This document shows, in pieces, positions 34,400-46,151 of a stretch of DNA of 64,000 nt (position 1 is the stretch's first letter; every line of letters begins with the position of its first letter). The stretch covers positions 1 through 64,000 of the forward strand of contig MU623431.1 in NCBI GenBank assembly GCA_025201765.1, written 5' to 3'. Position numbers and translations under genes: made by a program. Source of the stretch: Daldinia sp. FL1419 (lineage: Eukaryota; Ascomycota; Sordariomycetes; Xylariales; Hypoxylaceae). The notes beneath the pieces are model-generated. The model worked only from the letters and a program-made list of their open reading frames with translations. It had not been told where the DNA came from and searched no databases.

Positions 34400-35999
34400 A
34401 TTGAGGTTGGAAGCTCGACTGGTCGCGCTGAGGTGAGAGGACCATGGACGCTGAAATGTCGTCCTCGACAGACTAGTGAGATCCAAGAATTGGGATAGGC
34501 TGTGCTATTAGTTCAGTACCCGAGGGGGAGAGGGATGTTTAAATGTAAAGGCGATGCCTTTAACCTATTTATTCTTACAGCTTCAGGATTGAAAGTCTAT
34601 GGAGATATCTAAGTGAAAGAAGGCGGTGGTATAAGTCGGATTTGGGGTGGGTTTGAGGATGTTACAGTCGCTTATCGTGGTCGACTAACAGGATGCAATT
34701 AGACGTCAACGAGGTAGGGATTTTGAGCTTCTAGTTTGACGTGACAGGTCGCAATCTTATCATCGTTCCTTTCTCCGTACGGCCTTCTGATGACCAAGGA
34801 AGGAAAGAATTGTTCCCCAGTAATGCAGCGGGAAATATAAAAAAAGCAAGGGGTAAAGTAAAGTACAATACGTAGTACAAGATGTAGTAAAATCGACTTT
34901 TCGATAAGCACCAATGATGTTGCGATGCAGCAATGCAAATGTTAAAAGGTGTGTGAGAAAAGATGCCGGTTATTGATTGGTTTTGGTTCGCGGTCAATGC
35001 GTGACAGACATTCCCCGAAAGATCCCCTTGACGACAGGACTTCCTATCTGATTGCAAATATGGTAAATATTGAAAATTGGATACCGAATTGCCACTGCCT
35101 TTGCTCGAGTTAGGAACGGCAAAAGCAAAGCAAAGCAAAGCAAAGCAAAAAGGTGAAGTCGTTCCCCTGTCTGCTTGAAGCAAAAGGTACAAAAGGGAAC
35201 AAGAGACCACAAAAACAGTAAAATGGATTGGACGTTTGAGCGTATTATGTATGCACGTATGGATGCGACCACCCAATGGATGAACAATAACGCAGCATCA
35301 TGCATCCAAGTGGACGAAGGGGAAAAATGGTGGCAGATATTTGGAGGAAGGGGTGTGCATTGAAAGACGTTTAAAGATGTTAATAGGCAATAGAGGGGAA
35401 GTGAACCGTTTGTGGGATGGCTGGTTATCATTATCATTGGACAGCGGCTGATGTGACGGATCCATATTTATTTTACTGTACACCCCTGTCAGCCTTGACA
35501 CAGTAACACCCTCCCGCCATCTTTTCCTAGCTTTACATAGTAGTATACTACATAATACCTAGTATACTACCTAATGCACACTAGTAACCTTACTCCGGGA
35601 CTTTATATACAATTCATAGTACATTTTATCCTATACAATTTATTATATGAGTTCTTGTATCTACTACTCCAGTGTGTCACTTGATGGACAAGTCCTTGCT
35701 CGTTTCAAACCGATCCTTATCCACTTTGGGTCTTTATACTACGATAAAAACCAGGTGACTCTCCCCGACTTCCCGCACTTATTTGTTAAAAAAAGCTTTT
35801 TGGGTCTCAACTCAGAGTGGAGGAATACTTGTACTATGTAACGGTTAGTAGTTGGGGTTTCCTAGGTTCTATTATGTAGGTACCTACCTAGGTACTGAAT
35901 CCAATTGTGTCAAGGTATAAACATATAAGGTCCTGATCGGCTCGATCTCTAAGTATGGCTTAGAGCTTTTTAAGGGGGGTATAAAAATATGCATACGTT
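34400..35999. other. Upstream region of the giant gene; no other gene seen
   Basis: 1.6 kb containing the probable promoter of the giant minus-strand gene. There is a GCAAA tandem repeat at about 35119-35149 and a TACCTAGGTA palindrome at 35885 next to the AT-rich block. Overlapping minus-strand frames of 80-180 codons at 34731-35437 lack ATG-anchored conserved features and were not called. Confidence 0.5.
35119..35149. repeat. (GCAAA)n short tandem repeat
   Basis: About six GCAAA-like units upstream of the giant gene. Confidence 0.8.
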
Positions 36000-38900
36000 A
36001 AAAATTTATTTTTTTGATATGTTATACCTATTTTGGTAGGAGGGTTTAAAGAATTGGTTCTAAATCTTTATCTTTTATATATTGTGTTAAGAACAGTAGT
36101 ATATTAAATTTAAAGAAGTTAGCGGACCTTTAAATTATTTGTTTAAGAAAATAATTTATAGAAGAAATAAATTTATCTCAAAACCAAAAAATTAAAAAAA
36201 AATAAAGATATATTTAGAGGTTATATTAAATAAAATTAATAATTTTTCAATAAAATAAACTAAAAAAAATAAACTTTTATATTTATTATTATTTAGGCAT
36301 TTAAGGTATTTAAGGAGATGAAAATAGATTATCGATTATATCCAAAATCTATTTTTAAAAAAGAGGTTATTTATTTAAAAAATCTTAAAATAATTAAAAA
36401 ATTTGTTAATAAATTATTTGATAGTTTAAAAATTAAGTTTTTTAATTTATTTAGGATATTTAAAAAAATATTTTATAAATTATTGATGTGGTTAGAGTGT
36501 AATTGTGGTTTAAAAGGTTTTCGTTATATTATTTTAATTTAAAAACTTATAATATTTTTGTAGTTAATTATATATAATAAGCTTTAATGCAATATTGCAT
36601 ATAGGTTCAAAATTATTTAAAATATTATACATTTTATTATTTATTTATTATTGCCTATAATATTAAAATTATTTAAAATATTTATTAAATTTTTTATAAA
36701 TAATCATTTATTATTAAATATTAAATTTAAGTATTGATTTCAAATATATAATAAATGTATTAAAACAATTGATAATATTTAAATCTATGTTTATATATTT
36801 ATAAAATACCATAAACTATGGTGATGCTGTAAAGGATTTGTTTTTTAAAACATTTTTGCTACTGTACAATTCAATAACACGTTCAGTTTTGTACTAGCTA
36901 GGGGGGAAGGATCTATACATGATACAAAAGTCTATTATTTTGCTAAAGAAAAGGAGTTCAAAATATTTCCAAATTAATTTTATTTAATTAATATAAGTTA
37001 TTTAATTAATTTTAGTTTCTTAATACTATATTAGAATATATAATATTATTTATAAAAATGGAATAAATTTTAAAAAACCTTTGTTATATTAAAAGAATTA
37101 TATAATTTATGTTATTTTACGTTATAAATTAATATTAAGAAAATGTTTGGTATTGTTAAATGTAAATTTAAGATTATATAATTGTTAATACTTAAATATA
37201 ATTTAATTTATTAAATTTAATTTATATATGTTGTATATGTTTTATATAATTTTATTATATGTAATGGGAAAGAATTAATTAATAATATTAATAATTATTA
37301 TTTTAAATTAAAAGAGGTATTGAACCAGGGTAGTGTGATTAGGTAATAGGAGCTACCCTGAAGGTCCCTGTTGGCCCCCCCCCTTCTAAGGTTTACACAC
37401 GTTCTCTTGGATATAAATAGGTCTTCAGGAGTTGTTTTCTTGCCTGATCAGCTCAAGTTCTATATAGTTCTTTAGAGATCGCCTTTATAGAGCTTCATAC
37501 GAATAATATACACTTTGGGCCTATAACTTCATCGTACGCGCTACCATTGCCGAGCAGTCACTTACAGCAGCTATTCTACCTGATCATCCTATTATACTCC
37601 TCAGGATATAGTCACCTTGTATCCTCGAGCTCATACAGCCTCTGGCTTGCTATGGGTTAGTTGAAGTATAGGGCATATCCTGCAGGAGCTATTAGAGCTC
37701 CTGTTCAGTATATAAAAAGAGCTTTATAAAAGCTCATAAATTAACAGGAAAATTATTTAAAAAGGTTAAAGAAAGAATCGTTTTTAAGTAATAGAAGATA
37801 TATTACAAGTATTTTAAATAGGGGGTTTATGAAAAAGGGGATAAATTTTAATTAATTAAATAATATAAATAGGAATTAATATTAAAATATAATTTAAAAG
37901 GGATAAATTAAATTAATTAGTTATTAGGATTTTTAAATAAAAGTGGGGAATGGGGTTAAAATTTTAACTATTGTTAAAAATCTTATATTAGTGCTTTAAT
38001 TTAAAAAATAGTATTTAAATAGGGTATATATATATTACTTATATATATTATTTAAATATTATATAATATAAATTATTTAACTTTTTCGATTAAACAACGA
38101 AGATAGCCTAATTTTAACTTGTTAAATTCAATTTTATTAAATATAATAGTATATCTTTCTAACTCTAAAATATTATATGTAATAATAAATTCTTTAAAAA
38201 ATAATTTAATTTTAAATTTCTTTTAATAATAATTAATTATTAATTTAATATCTATAACACTTATATTATATTGTATGATATAAGCCCCTTCTATAAAAGC
38301 CTGTTTAAATAACTTTATATTTATTAATTGGGGTTTTTTAACTTTAGAATTCGAAATTATTTGATATAATATATCGTTATTTTTATTGTTATTCATATAA
38401 GTCCAATGCGTTTTTTCACCTTTAGAATCATTTAAAATCTCAAGGAAAGGGTTTCCCTCGTACAATCACTTAATTTATTAACTAACCCATTGTATAACCA
38501 ATATTAAAATAAAGTCTTAAAATGATAAAAATAACGATTAAAAGTTTAAGAAACTTAAATTGCCATTTAAATTAGTAGTATTTAATTAGTTTCTAAGGTT
38601 ATTAATGATATTATCGTTATTATTACTTTTTTTATTTCTTTTATTATTTAAAAAGTTATATTTTTTATTGGTAACAACAATATAATTATTAATAAATTTA
38701 TTATTCGGGAAAGTTTATACATATATATCCTAATTTTCAAAAAGTGTTATACAGAGCTACTTATTACTAAGGTATTTTTTTAAAAAAGAAGCCCATTAAT
38801 TTTTTAATATAATAGATATTCTTTATTTATTCACATTATTACCATTAATATAATTATTAATTAAGATTTTATATTTAATATAATATTTTTGTTTTATTTT

Positions 38901-39250
38901 GTGTTTTATTTTTATAAGTTTTAGGGTCCAAGGTTTCAAAGGGTCTGCATTTATTATAACTTCTAGTAATTTTGGTTAGGTTAGTACTTATATAACAAAT
39001 CTATTAATATTAAATATATTTTTATTTGTAAGTACTGTTAAATTTTCTATATATATTACTATTAGATTAATAATCCACCTACAATGAACTACTTTAGGTT
39101 ACTTATTTGAAGGTATTTTAAAAACTATTTAACATATTAAATAAAATAAATAAATCAAATTATTATTTAATATATTTAAATTAAAATCTAAATATTTAAA
39201 AACTAAAATTAATGTTACATTATTTTAAAAGCAATAACTTAAAAAGGTTA
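36000..39250. repeat. AT-rich block, probably RIP-degraded transposon DNA
   Basis: About 3.2 kb of strongly AT-rich sequence with near-absent G/C, many stop codons and sharp edges against normal DNA. A patch of ordinary composition sits at about 37330-37730 and a smaller one at 36830-36915. Frames such as 38223-38465 (minus) and 36318-36542 (plus) look like decayed protein-coding DNA but show no recognisable domain. Repeat-induced point mutation of one or more transposons, with an unmutated insertion or unique segment between, is the simplest reading. This is inference from composition. Confidence 0.65.
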
Positions 39251-40338
39251 AATGTATGGTAAGTGGAGAAATTTGGTATAATGTAGTTCCACTTAATTTA
39301 TATGGGCCTTAAATGTATTTCTATTTTCTTTAAGCCATGCTTAGAGAATCGAGCCGATCAGGCCCTAAATTTGGACCATTTCTCTAATTATCTAACCGTA
39401 CCTAGTTGTTCCTCCATACATGAACAATACAAATTCCAAAAGCATTATGGGGTCTTAAAGCAAACGGGAAACAAAGGGAGTACAGTAGATCGAAGGGTAA
39501 CAATTGATAAATTTACAATTGACAAAATCTCAATTGACTTCCCGTTTGGTCCCTGCGTTCGGTGCGTTGCATCTGCGCGAACAATTATCACCAGTTGCAG
39601 TCGCGTCTCGATGAAACCCCGCCACATGAAATCTTATCGCTGTCTTCTCATTTTTCATATTTTTCGGCCCCGTTTTCTTTTCCCGCTTGACCATTTGACT
39701 GGACTAAGACCCCTCAATCAATTATTTAGTAATCTTTTTTTTTTCTCTTCAGCCTTCCTCTTCTCTATCTAATTTAAAATGATTTTTTTTTCTTGTGTAT
39801 CCAGCCCCTGCAGCTTAGTATAACCCTCTCTATCCTGCTACGAATTGGATGCCCTCGGCCAGCTGAGCGTTTATGGATGCTGAGGACGAGGACGCGTACA
39901 GCATAGTCGATCATGTACGGATGAATTAATGGTACCTCCAATTCGAAGAAAAAAAAAAGTTTTCGTACGTTTACTTGCATGATGGACCTTGCCCCTTTTG
40001 CGTAACGGGTACAGTGAATTTATTATATCGCGTGCCTACCGACAAGAATACATTACAAACGCGAAAACAAAATTAAGCAGATGTCCAATTACCGAAACAT
40101 GTGCTCACGCAGGGAAAAAGTGGTATAATCATATATATTATATACCCATGGGGTTATGACTTGAATACATAGGTATCTCCTTTCGGCTGCAATGGGAAAT
40201 GTCAAGGTATCGATACATGATGGATGGGCAGCCATGCGCCTATTAGCTTGTATCTACTCGTCTACTCCATGTCTAGCACGACGCCATTCAACCACGTCGT
40301 TGGGATCCATCCGAAAGTGGGACAACTTGTCAAGGCAT

Positions 40339-40374
40339 GCCAGATGTGCCAGATGTGCCAGATGTGCCAGATGC
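40339..40374. repeat. 9-bp minisatellite, four units
   Basis: Four direct copies of GCCAGATGT, the last with one change. No spacers, so not CRISPR-like. Confidence 0.9.
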
Positions 40375-40640
40375 ATCTGCCACATCTAACAGCCACCTGT
40401 GTTCGCCCTATCGCCCCCGTCCGTCGTGTCCGGTTGCTATAGAAATCTTACTATACAAACGGAGTAAAAGAATGGTTACCTCATATTACAACGTATACCT
40501 GTATATGCTGTATCCTGCCGCTGAACCCTGGTCTTCCCGCAACACCCGCCTTGTTGCCCAGTCTCACATCGGCAGCCACTATTATGTATACGGAATCCCG
40601 TATCACGTAGGGGTCTATCGACACTCCCAGCTCCGTCTTA

Positions 40641-40684
40641 GGTTGCTGTAAAGGTTGCTGTAAAGGTTGCTGTAAAGGTTGTTG
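40641..40684. repeat. 12-bp minisatellite, nearly four units
   Basis: Three perfect copies of GGTTGCTGTAAA followed by a diverged partial fourth. Confidence 0.9.
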
Positions 40685-42433
40685 CACATATTCGACTCGA
40701 CACCGGCCCCGGCCCCCATCTAAATGGGTAGTGGTTGTTCGTTGTCCACTCCTGCGGCGGATCCTCCTATGCATATATGCATATACATCCCACAAATAGC
40801 CACCCAAATCGGCATCGCGAGTTCTTCACCGCTTCAAATCCATATCGAATTTTCGTGCCAACGGGGTTTCGCTGACGCTAAAGTGCGGAAGCGATTTTCA
40901 AGAAACAACGGAACTCGACTTAACTGGTTCTGCACGTAAATTTTTTTTCTCCAATTGACCAACGGATTATCGCATGAATTACTCGACATGCTCGAAGTAC
41001 CCTCTTTCGAGCGCATTCTATTGACGATAACTGGGGTTAGTCGACGCAAGACACTATAGATCGCATCGATGACTCCCACGATACGATGTGGTGCGCTACC
41101 AGCGTTTCCTTTGTTGGGGCGACGGGGCCCTTACCCATCAACTCCCGTTGTGTTTGCATCAGATCGGATATCTTCCGCAGCCTCGAATCCACACAAAACG
41201 CGGGTATATTCTCGCGTCTGTGTCGTGTTCTCTCATGTGTATATGCCCTCTCCTCTCCCATCTTCTGATAGTGAACTTATCCCAAGCTTCAAGCTTTTTG
41301 CCACTCTTCACCGCAATTTAGCCCGACGCACAGCATCGTCCCCTTCATTTGGCCAACTGGTTCTGAGTTTTACACCTGGCGCACGTGATCCCTTCATATG
41401 CTACCTATTATCACATAGCCTACCTAAGTATCAGATACTGTGTGTATACCCAATTTTGGGTTGAGGTCGAGAAATGGATGCGGGTCCGCCGTATACCAAT
41501 TCGTCGTAGAACTTGGACCCCGCGGGTTGCGAATAGGTGATTTGCTTTTCGCCGTTAACCGTTTTGCACTCATCTCACCTGATAAACAGATCATGGCCAG
41601 AGTATCATATCATAGAAGCACATTGAGATATGGCCAAATAGGGATATACTCAAGTCATCAGGCAAAGGCCTAGTCACGCTTCTGCATAGACTACTACATT
41701 AGCATAAGATGAATGATCCATCCCCATGATCCTAACAGCGGCTCAGGTATAATCCAAGTGGAGTTGAGAGCCGTTATTTACAACGGCATACGGATCGCAA
41801 TTATGGTCCTTAGGGTGTCAATGAGGTCTACATCGCTCCTAATTACAGGAGGATTATTAATGCTACTACAAGAGAATCAGACTATTCCACAACTGTGTAC
41901 AAAGTGTCTCACTCTCGAGAGGGGTTGCTTCTCTGCTAAGTATGGAGCCCCCATATGCATACAGTATGCCTTTTAGTAGTACGGCCCGTGATGCAACTCC
42001 ACTCTATGTCTTAGGTCAACCCCAAGCCTGGCCGAAGACGGAGATACTATACACTGTTTAAGTATAATAACGGTACGCAGGACTTACCTACCTGGGTAGT
42101 TATTCCAAGGAGTCGCATGATCTTGAAACTCGGCCGATGTGACTCCCTACTTCCGTCTAAGGGATTCCTGAGAATCGAGAATGAGAAAGAATTATAACAA
42201 ATAGACGGGAAACAGGAATCAGTCAATGACTATCCGTAGACGTAAACATGCCAACGTTTTCTAGCCTTTACTCTACACCTACTTCGCCACCCACCCACCT
42301 ATCTAGACACGAGCGACAGGCGTCTCGAGCGACAGTACCCAATTCCATGCCCGACAGCCGACCTCAGCTAGCGCAGAATACGCATCTAGACCTCTGACCA
42401 CCGTCCCATCTTCCAAAGAAGCCCTCTCCCGGT

Positions 42434-43043
42434 CTACAAGTCGCCCCCGTTCCCCTGGCTGCTCCCTTGGCGCATCTTCTCGACCCACGGTTGTATGACG
42501 TATTGGTTTACGATGGGGTAAAGCAGGCCGATGACGCCGAGGGATACGGCGTAGAACTCGGGACGCTTGAAGAAACGCCCGCGGAAGAGCGCCCGGTTGC
42601 GGGCTGCGTCGCGCCGGCGGGCGCGGGCGCGTGCTTCGTCTTGGAATACGGCGCGTTCGTGGGAGGCGCTGGGGGGTGGGCTTGTTAGTAAGTAGGATTA
42701 GAGGAAATGGTAAGCTTAGCGAGGTTGGCCCGTGTATAACAAGATAACGAAAAGGATGGGGAGAAGAGGTAGGAGATAAATAAGCATGGGCGCTTCAGAT
42801 ATAGGCTCGAAGGCGGACTTACAAAGTCGCTCTGTACGCCTGATCGGCCGCCATCCTCTGCTGGTGTTGCGGCGGTTCCTCTCCGTGATGCTGATGGCCT
42901 CCAGCAGCACACGGCGCGGGCGGTGGTTGTGGTGGCGGGGGACCGTAGTAATGAGATGACCGGCGAGAATGCGATGGCAGGGAGTGGGACATGTTCATCG
43001 GGAGGAAGTGGCTGTAAGACTCGTAGTACCTCAAACGGTCCAT
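42434..43043 (-). CDS. Small single-pass membrane protein, unknown function
   Basis: Two exons, complement(42434..42668 and 42823..43043), are joined by a 154-nt intron with a GTAAGT donor, a perfect TACTAAC branch site and a CCCCAG acceptor. They encode 151 residues. The N-terminal half is disordered, rich in His, Pro and Gln with a polyproline run (YYGPPPPQPPPAP). The C-terminal half has an Arg/Ala-rich helix (DEARARARRRDAARNRAL), then FFKRPEFYAVSLGVIGLLYP with one hydrophobic helix, and a short Gly-rich tail. The coherent frame across a textbook intron and the strong GC bias of exon 2 support a real gene. I do not recognise a family; the Arg-rich helix next to a C-terminal hydrophobic segment suggests an organelle membrane protein. 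It sits on the same strand as the RBR gene, 474 bp downstream. Confidence 0.72.
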
Positions 43044-43517
43044 GCTGGAGTACAGAAATATGTCTTGTACGTCTGTCTACTAGTCTAAGATTCGAGTGGA
43101 TATCTGCTTTCAAGCGAATGATATATGAGGTTTGGGTTTATAGCTTGATATTGGTATGGTAGAGAAAGTGATGGTTTATGAAAACTAAAAAAATCGTTGC
43201 ATGTAGTAATTATCGAGAGTTGATATGCATGGTTTTCCAACTATGGTTTATCCTGTGGGATGCACTTTCAATCATAAGTGAAGCCTGTGACGTTCGGGTA
43301 ATGTTGGTGGTGATTTCCGTCTGGATATGAATGAGTTCCATCATCCCTCCCCTACCCTACCCTACCTGCCCCTATTCCCAGAGCCCAGGATAAGTTTTCA
43401 TACGGGTTTTTCATACGAGTAGTCGGCATCGCCTCGGCGGGGTTTTGAGAAGTCGCGTAAATTCTGAACTCGACGCTATATAATGCACTTCGCGTACTAT
43501 ACATGAAAGATTGAGCA
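43044..43517. other. Spacer between the small membrane protein gene and the RBR gene
   Basis: 474 bases containing the promoter of the small membrane protein gene and the 3' flank of the RBR gene. It has a CCCTA-rich run near 43345-43365. No gene is seen. Confidence 0.5.
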
Positions 43518-45929
43518 TCACCAGTTACTTTCCGCATCGAAGAACTCATCTGGACCCAGAACCCGAAACCCCAGCGAATCCGTTTCGTCAATGTCATCCT
43601 CGTCAAGTCCACCGTCTTCGAACCACGCGTCGACATTCTCACCGTTATCAATCTCGTCGATCTCCAGGTCGTTGAGCATACGATTGCGCTCCTCAATCAC
43701 GATGTCCACCCACCGAAGCTCCGCCGTCTTTCGTAGCAAGAATGCGGTCTGCGCTTCCCGTGTGTCTTCCACCAGTCTTCGCTCTTTTTCTTGCATCAAC
43801 TCCTCCATAATCCCCTGTTCCTCCCTGACGCTCCAGCGGTAGTTGTCCAAGTCGTTATCTCTCCATTTCTCCCATTTCTTGAAACCAGCGTCCATTTTCC
43901 GCTTTAGTTCTTTCATCGAAGCCTCTATTCTAGCTTCGCCGTCCTTTTTACGAGACCAATATTCCTTCAGTTGGGCGTGGTATTGCTCTTCGATCTGCCG
44001 CTCCTCAGCTACTCGTGCCACGTACTCCCGCTTGAGTAGCTTTTCTCGCTTCGCTATCTTGGCCTTTGTAACGGCGCTTAGTTTCTCGCGTTCGGCTTTC
44101 CGTTTTTCCTGGAGATCCTCTAGTAATGCGGCGCCTTGACGTTCCAGCCTGGTTTCCTCGGCGTTGTGGTCGCGTTGTACGATGATACGTTGAAGTTCAT
44201 GCACGTTCGTAAATACCTCGCGGAGTTCCATATATTTGACTTCTACCGCTCGCCGTCTTTCTCCCTCACGCCTAATACGTTCTTCCAGTAGTCGCGCCCG
44301 ACGCTGTTCAGCTAATCGTTCTTGTTCTTGTCGCAATAGTTCGGCCTTGAGCGCTTCTTCGCGCTCAAACTCAGCTACCAATCGTAGAGCCTCTTGGATC
44401 TCGGCCTCCTCTTGAGCTTCTTTGTCTTGTCGAGCTCGGCGCCGTGCTTCTGCGCCTCTTTTGACAGCTGCTAATTGCTCCATCGTACAAACGCATGTCC
44501 GCCAACGCGCCCCACAAACGTAGCAGAACTCGGCACCGCATCGACAAGTCATATGTTGACATGCTTCCCTATGCTCAACGTATGCATGGCATCCATAGCA
44601 TCGCTTCCATCCTTCTTCTTCAGCAAGCTCATCGGTTTTCATCATATCACGGTCCTCGGGGCAACTGTCCCCATCGTGCTGTTGGCCGCGGCATATGATG
44701 CATGTCCAATGCCCCGCCGAACACCTTGCGATGTTGCGGGCACGGTTGATTTGGTCCGGTCGCAGCCAGAGGCTGCAGTTGGCAAAGCTGCAGTATACCC
44801 GTTCGCTGATCGGTAGGTTCCACTCCGCTGTTCTATCGCGATACATCTTTTGCAGCTCGGAATCGACGTTGAGAATTATGGTGGTTTTTGGGATGGGGTT
44901 CAGACAGCACTTGGGTGGCCATTGTTGCTCATTGTCGCAAGTCGTACGTATGAGACGTAAGAAGCAAGGCTTGCAATAGCTGTGACAAGGAGCCTTAATC
45001 ATCTCCTTAGGGTCAAAATCATCCAGACAGGAGACGCATTCGCTAAATTACCCATGTTAATACTATTTTGACGAATTCCTGGTTGTCAAGGATACTTACA
45101 CTTCGGCTTCGTGGACCGATGAAGTAGGGCTCCTGTTACTGTTCGTCGTCGTCGTCGTCTTCAGAACGTCTGATACGAATCTCCTTTTTGTTGTGTGGGT
45201 GCCAAGTTCGAAGCTACTCCAGGAAATATCCCGTCTATGACGGGCAGCTCCAGTTGCGCTGGACTCGCCTCTTTCTCCGCTATTATTCAGACGCCGAAAG
45301 AGATTTCTGAGTGAGTGCTTTTTCGGCTTGACGGGCTGTGCTGGGGCGACAGAATCATAGGGGATCGATTCTATCGGGGCTGAGGCTGGGACCGGTGGTA
45401 GGGCTTGAAGGACTACGTCTTGTTCATCTGGCTTTTCATATAAGGTGACATTTGATGTTTCGGCGTTATGGTTTTCCTCATTCTCTCGTCTAAGTTTCTC
45501 ATTCTGCCTCAATTTCTTAGCATTCTCTGCTTTCCGCCTTTCCTCTTCTTCAGCAATCCGAGCCTTGACGTTATCAATAGAGTCTTGGATGATATGGACG
45601 ACTGCCTCTGACTTAGAATCCGCCGCGTCACGCAGACCCCCAGGAGGTTCATACTGGGTCCAATCGACAGTAATTTCGTTACTTGGCAAACTTATGGATA
45701 GAGGTTCGCCGTTTATGTTCGCCACGATAGCTTTTCCTTTCCCCTTCCATTTTGGATATTCATTATCCTCCCCATCTGGATGTCGTACCGGAATGGTGGG
45801 CGCACCAGAGAGCTTCTCCGGGACAGAGGGAATTGGTTCGATGATCAACATATGGAAATAGCGTACGACCAGGTGAATTATTATGGCCAGAAAAAGAATT
45901 TGGATTGCTAAATTCTCAGCAGAAAACAT
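43518..45929 (-). CDS. Membrane-anchored RBR (RING-IBR-RING) E3 ubiquitin ligase
   Basis: Two exons, complement(43518..45042 and 45100..45929), with a 57-nt GTAAGT...TTTAG intron encode 784 residues. An N-terminal hydrophobic helix (about residues 7-29, LAIQILFLAIIIHLVVRYFH) is followed by a disordered, partly coiled region. RING1 begins at C279 with CVSC and CHSYCKPCF, and the intron falls just before it. An IBR-like segment has CSFANC, CSAGHWTCIIC and a later Cys. RING2 reads CYGC, EACQHMTC, CGAEFCYVCG; the Cys in EACQHMTC is in the catalytic thioester position. Residues about 455-740 form a long charged coiled coil, and the tail is acidic. RBR ligases pass ubiquitin through that Cys to substrate. 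The N-terminal anchor suggests action at the ER or outer mitochondrial membrane. Substrates cannot be inferred. Confidence 0.85.
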
Positions 45930-46096
45930 GCGAACGTTACCGGCGTGATTGCTTCAGCCGCAGAATTCCCCACGTTTTCTTTGATCTGGAGCTTGATTGG
46001 TAGCTGTCATGTAGCCCTCGTAACACAACACCCTGCGAGTGCATGGAAAGGAGAATATAAGGTGATATTGACCCTGCAATAGATATACGCAATAGG

Positions 46097-46151
<55 letters not shown>

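Larger units (their letters stand above)
39251..42433. other. 3.2-kb stretch without a supported gene
   Basis: Composition is normal, but no frame shows conserved motifs or credible splice partners. The longest frames (39302-39772, 156 codons; 41069-41464, 131 codons) are unlike known proteins. It contains three CAATTGA words spaced about 16 bases apart near 39500-39540 and two minisatellites listed separately. It may be decayed accessory DNA beside the AT-rich block. Confidence 0.5.

Noticed and set aside
34731..35437. Minus-strand frames of 147 and 181 codons
   Set aside because: They overlap each other in different frames in the upstream region of the giant gene, are Phe/Leu/Cys-rich without a signal-peptide pattern or domain, and run through a GCAAA tandem repeat.
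38223..38465. 80-codon minus-strand frame in the AT-rich block
   Set aside because: May be decayed transposon protein, but composition alone explains the Asn/Ile/Lys-rich translation and no family is recognisable.
39302..39772. 156-codon plus-strand frame beside the AT-rich block
   Set aside because: Starts with ATG but shows no domain, no biased codon pattern and ends in a poly-pyrimidine tract; probably chance.
40339..40684. Direct repeats resembling a CRISPR array
   Set aside because: Units are tandem without spacers, and the genome is eukaryotic; these are minisatellites.
41069..41464. 131-codon plus-strand frame
   Set aside because: Overlaps two other open frames, has no recognisable motif and no splice partners.
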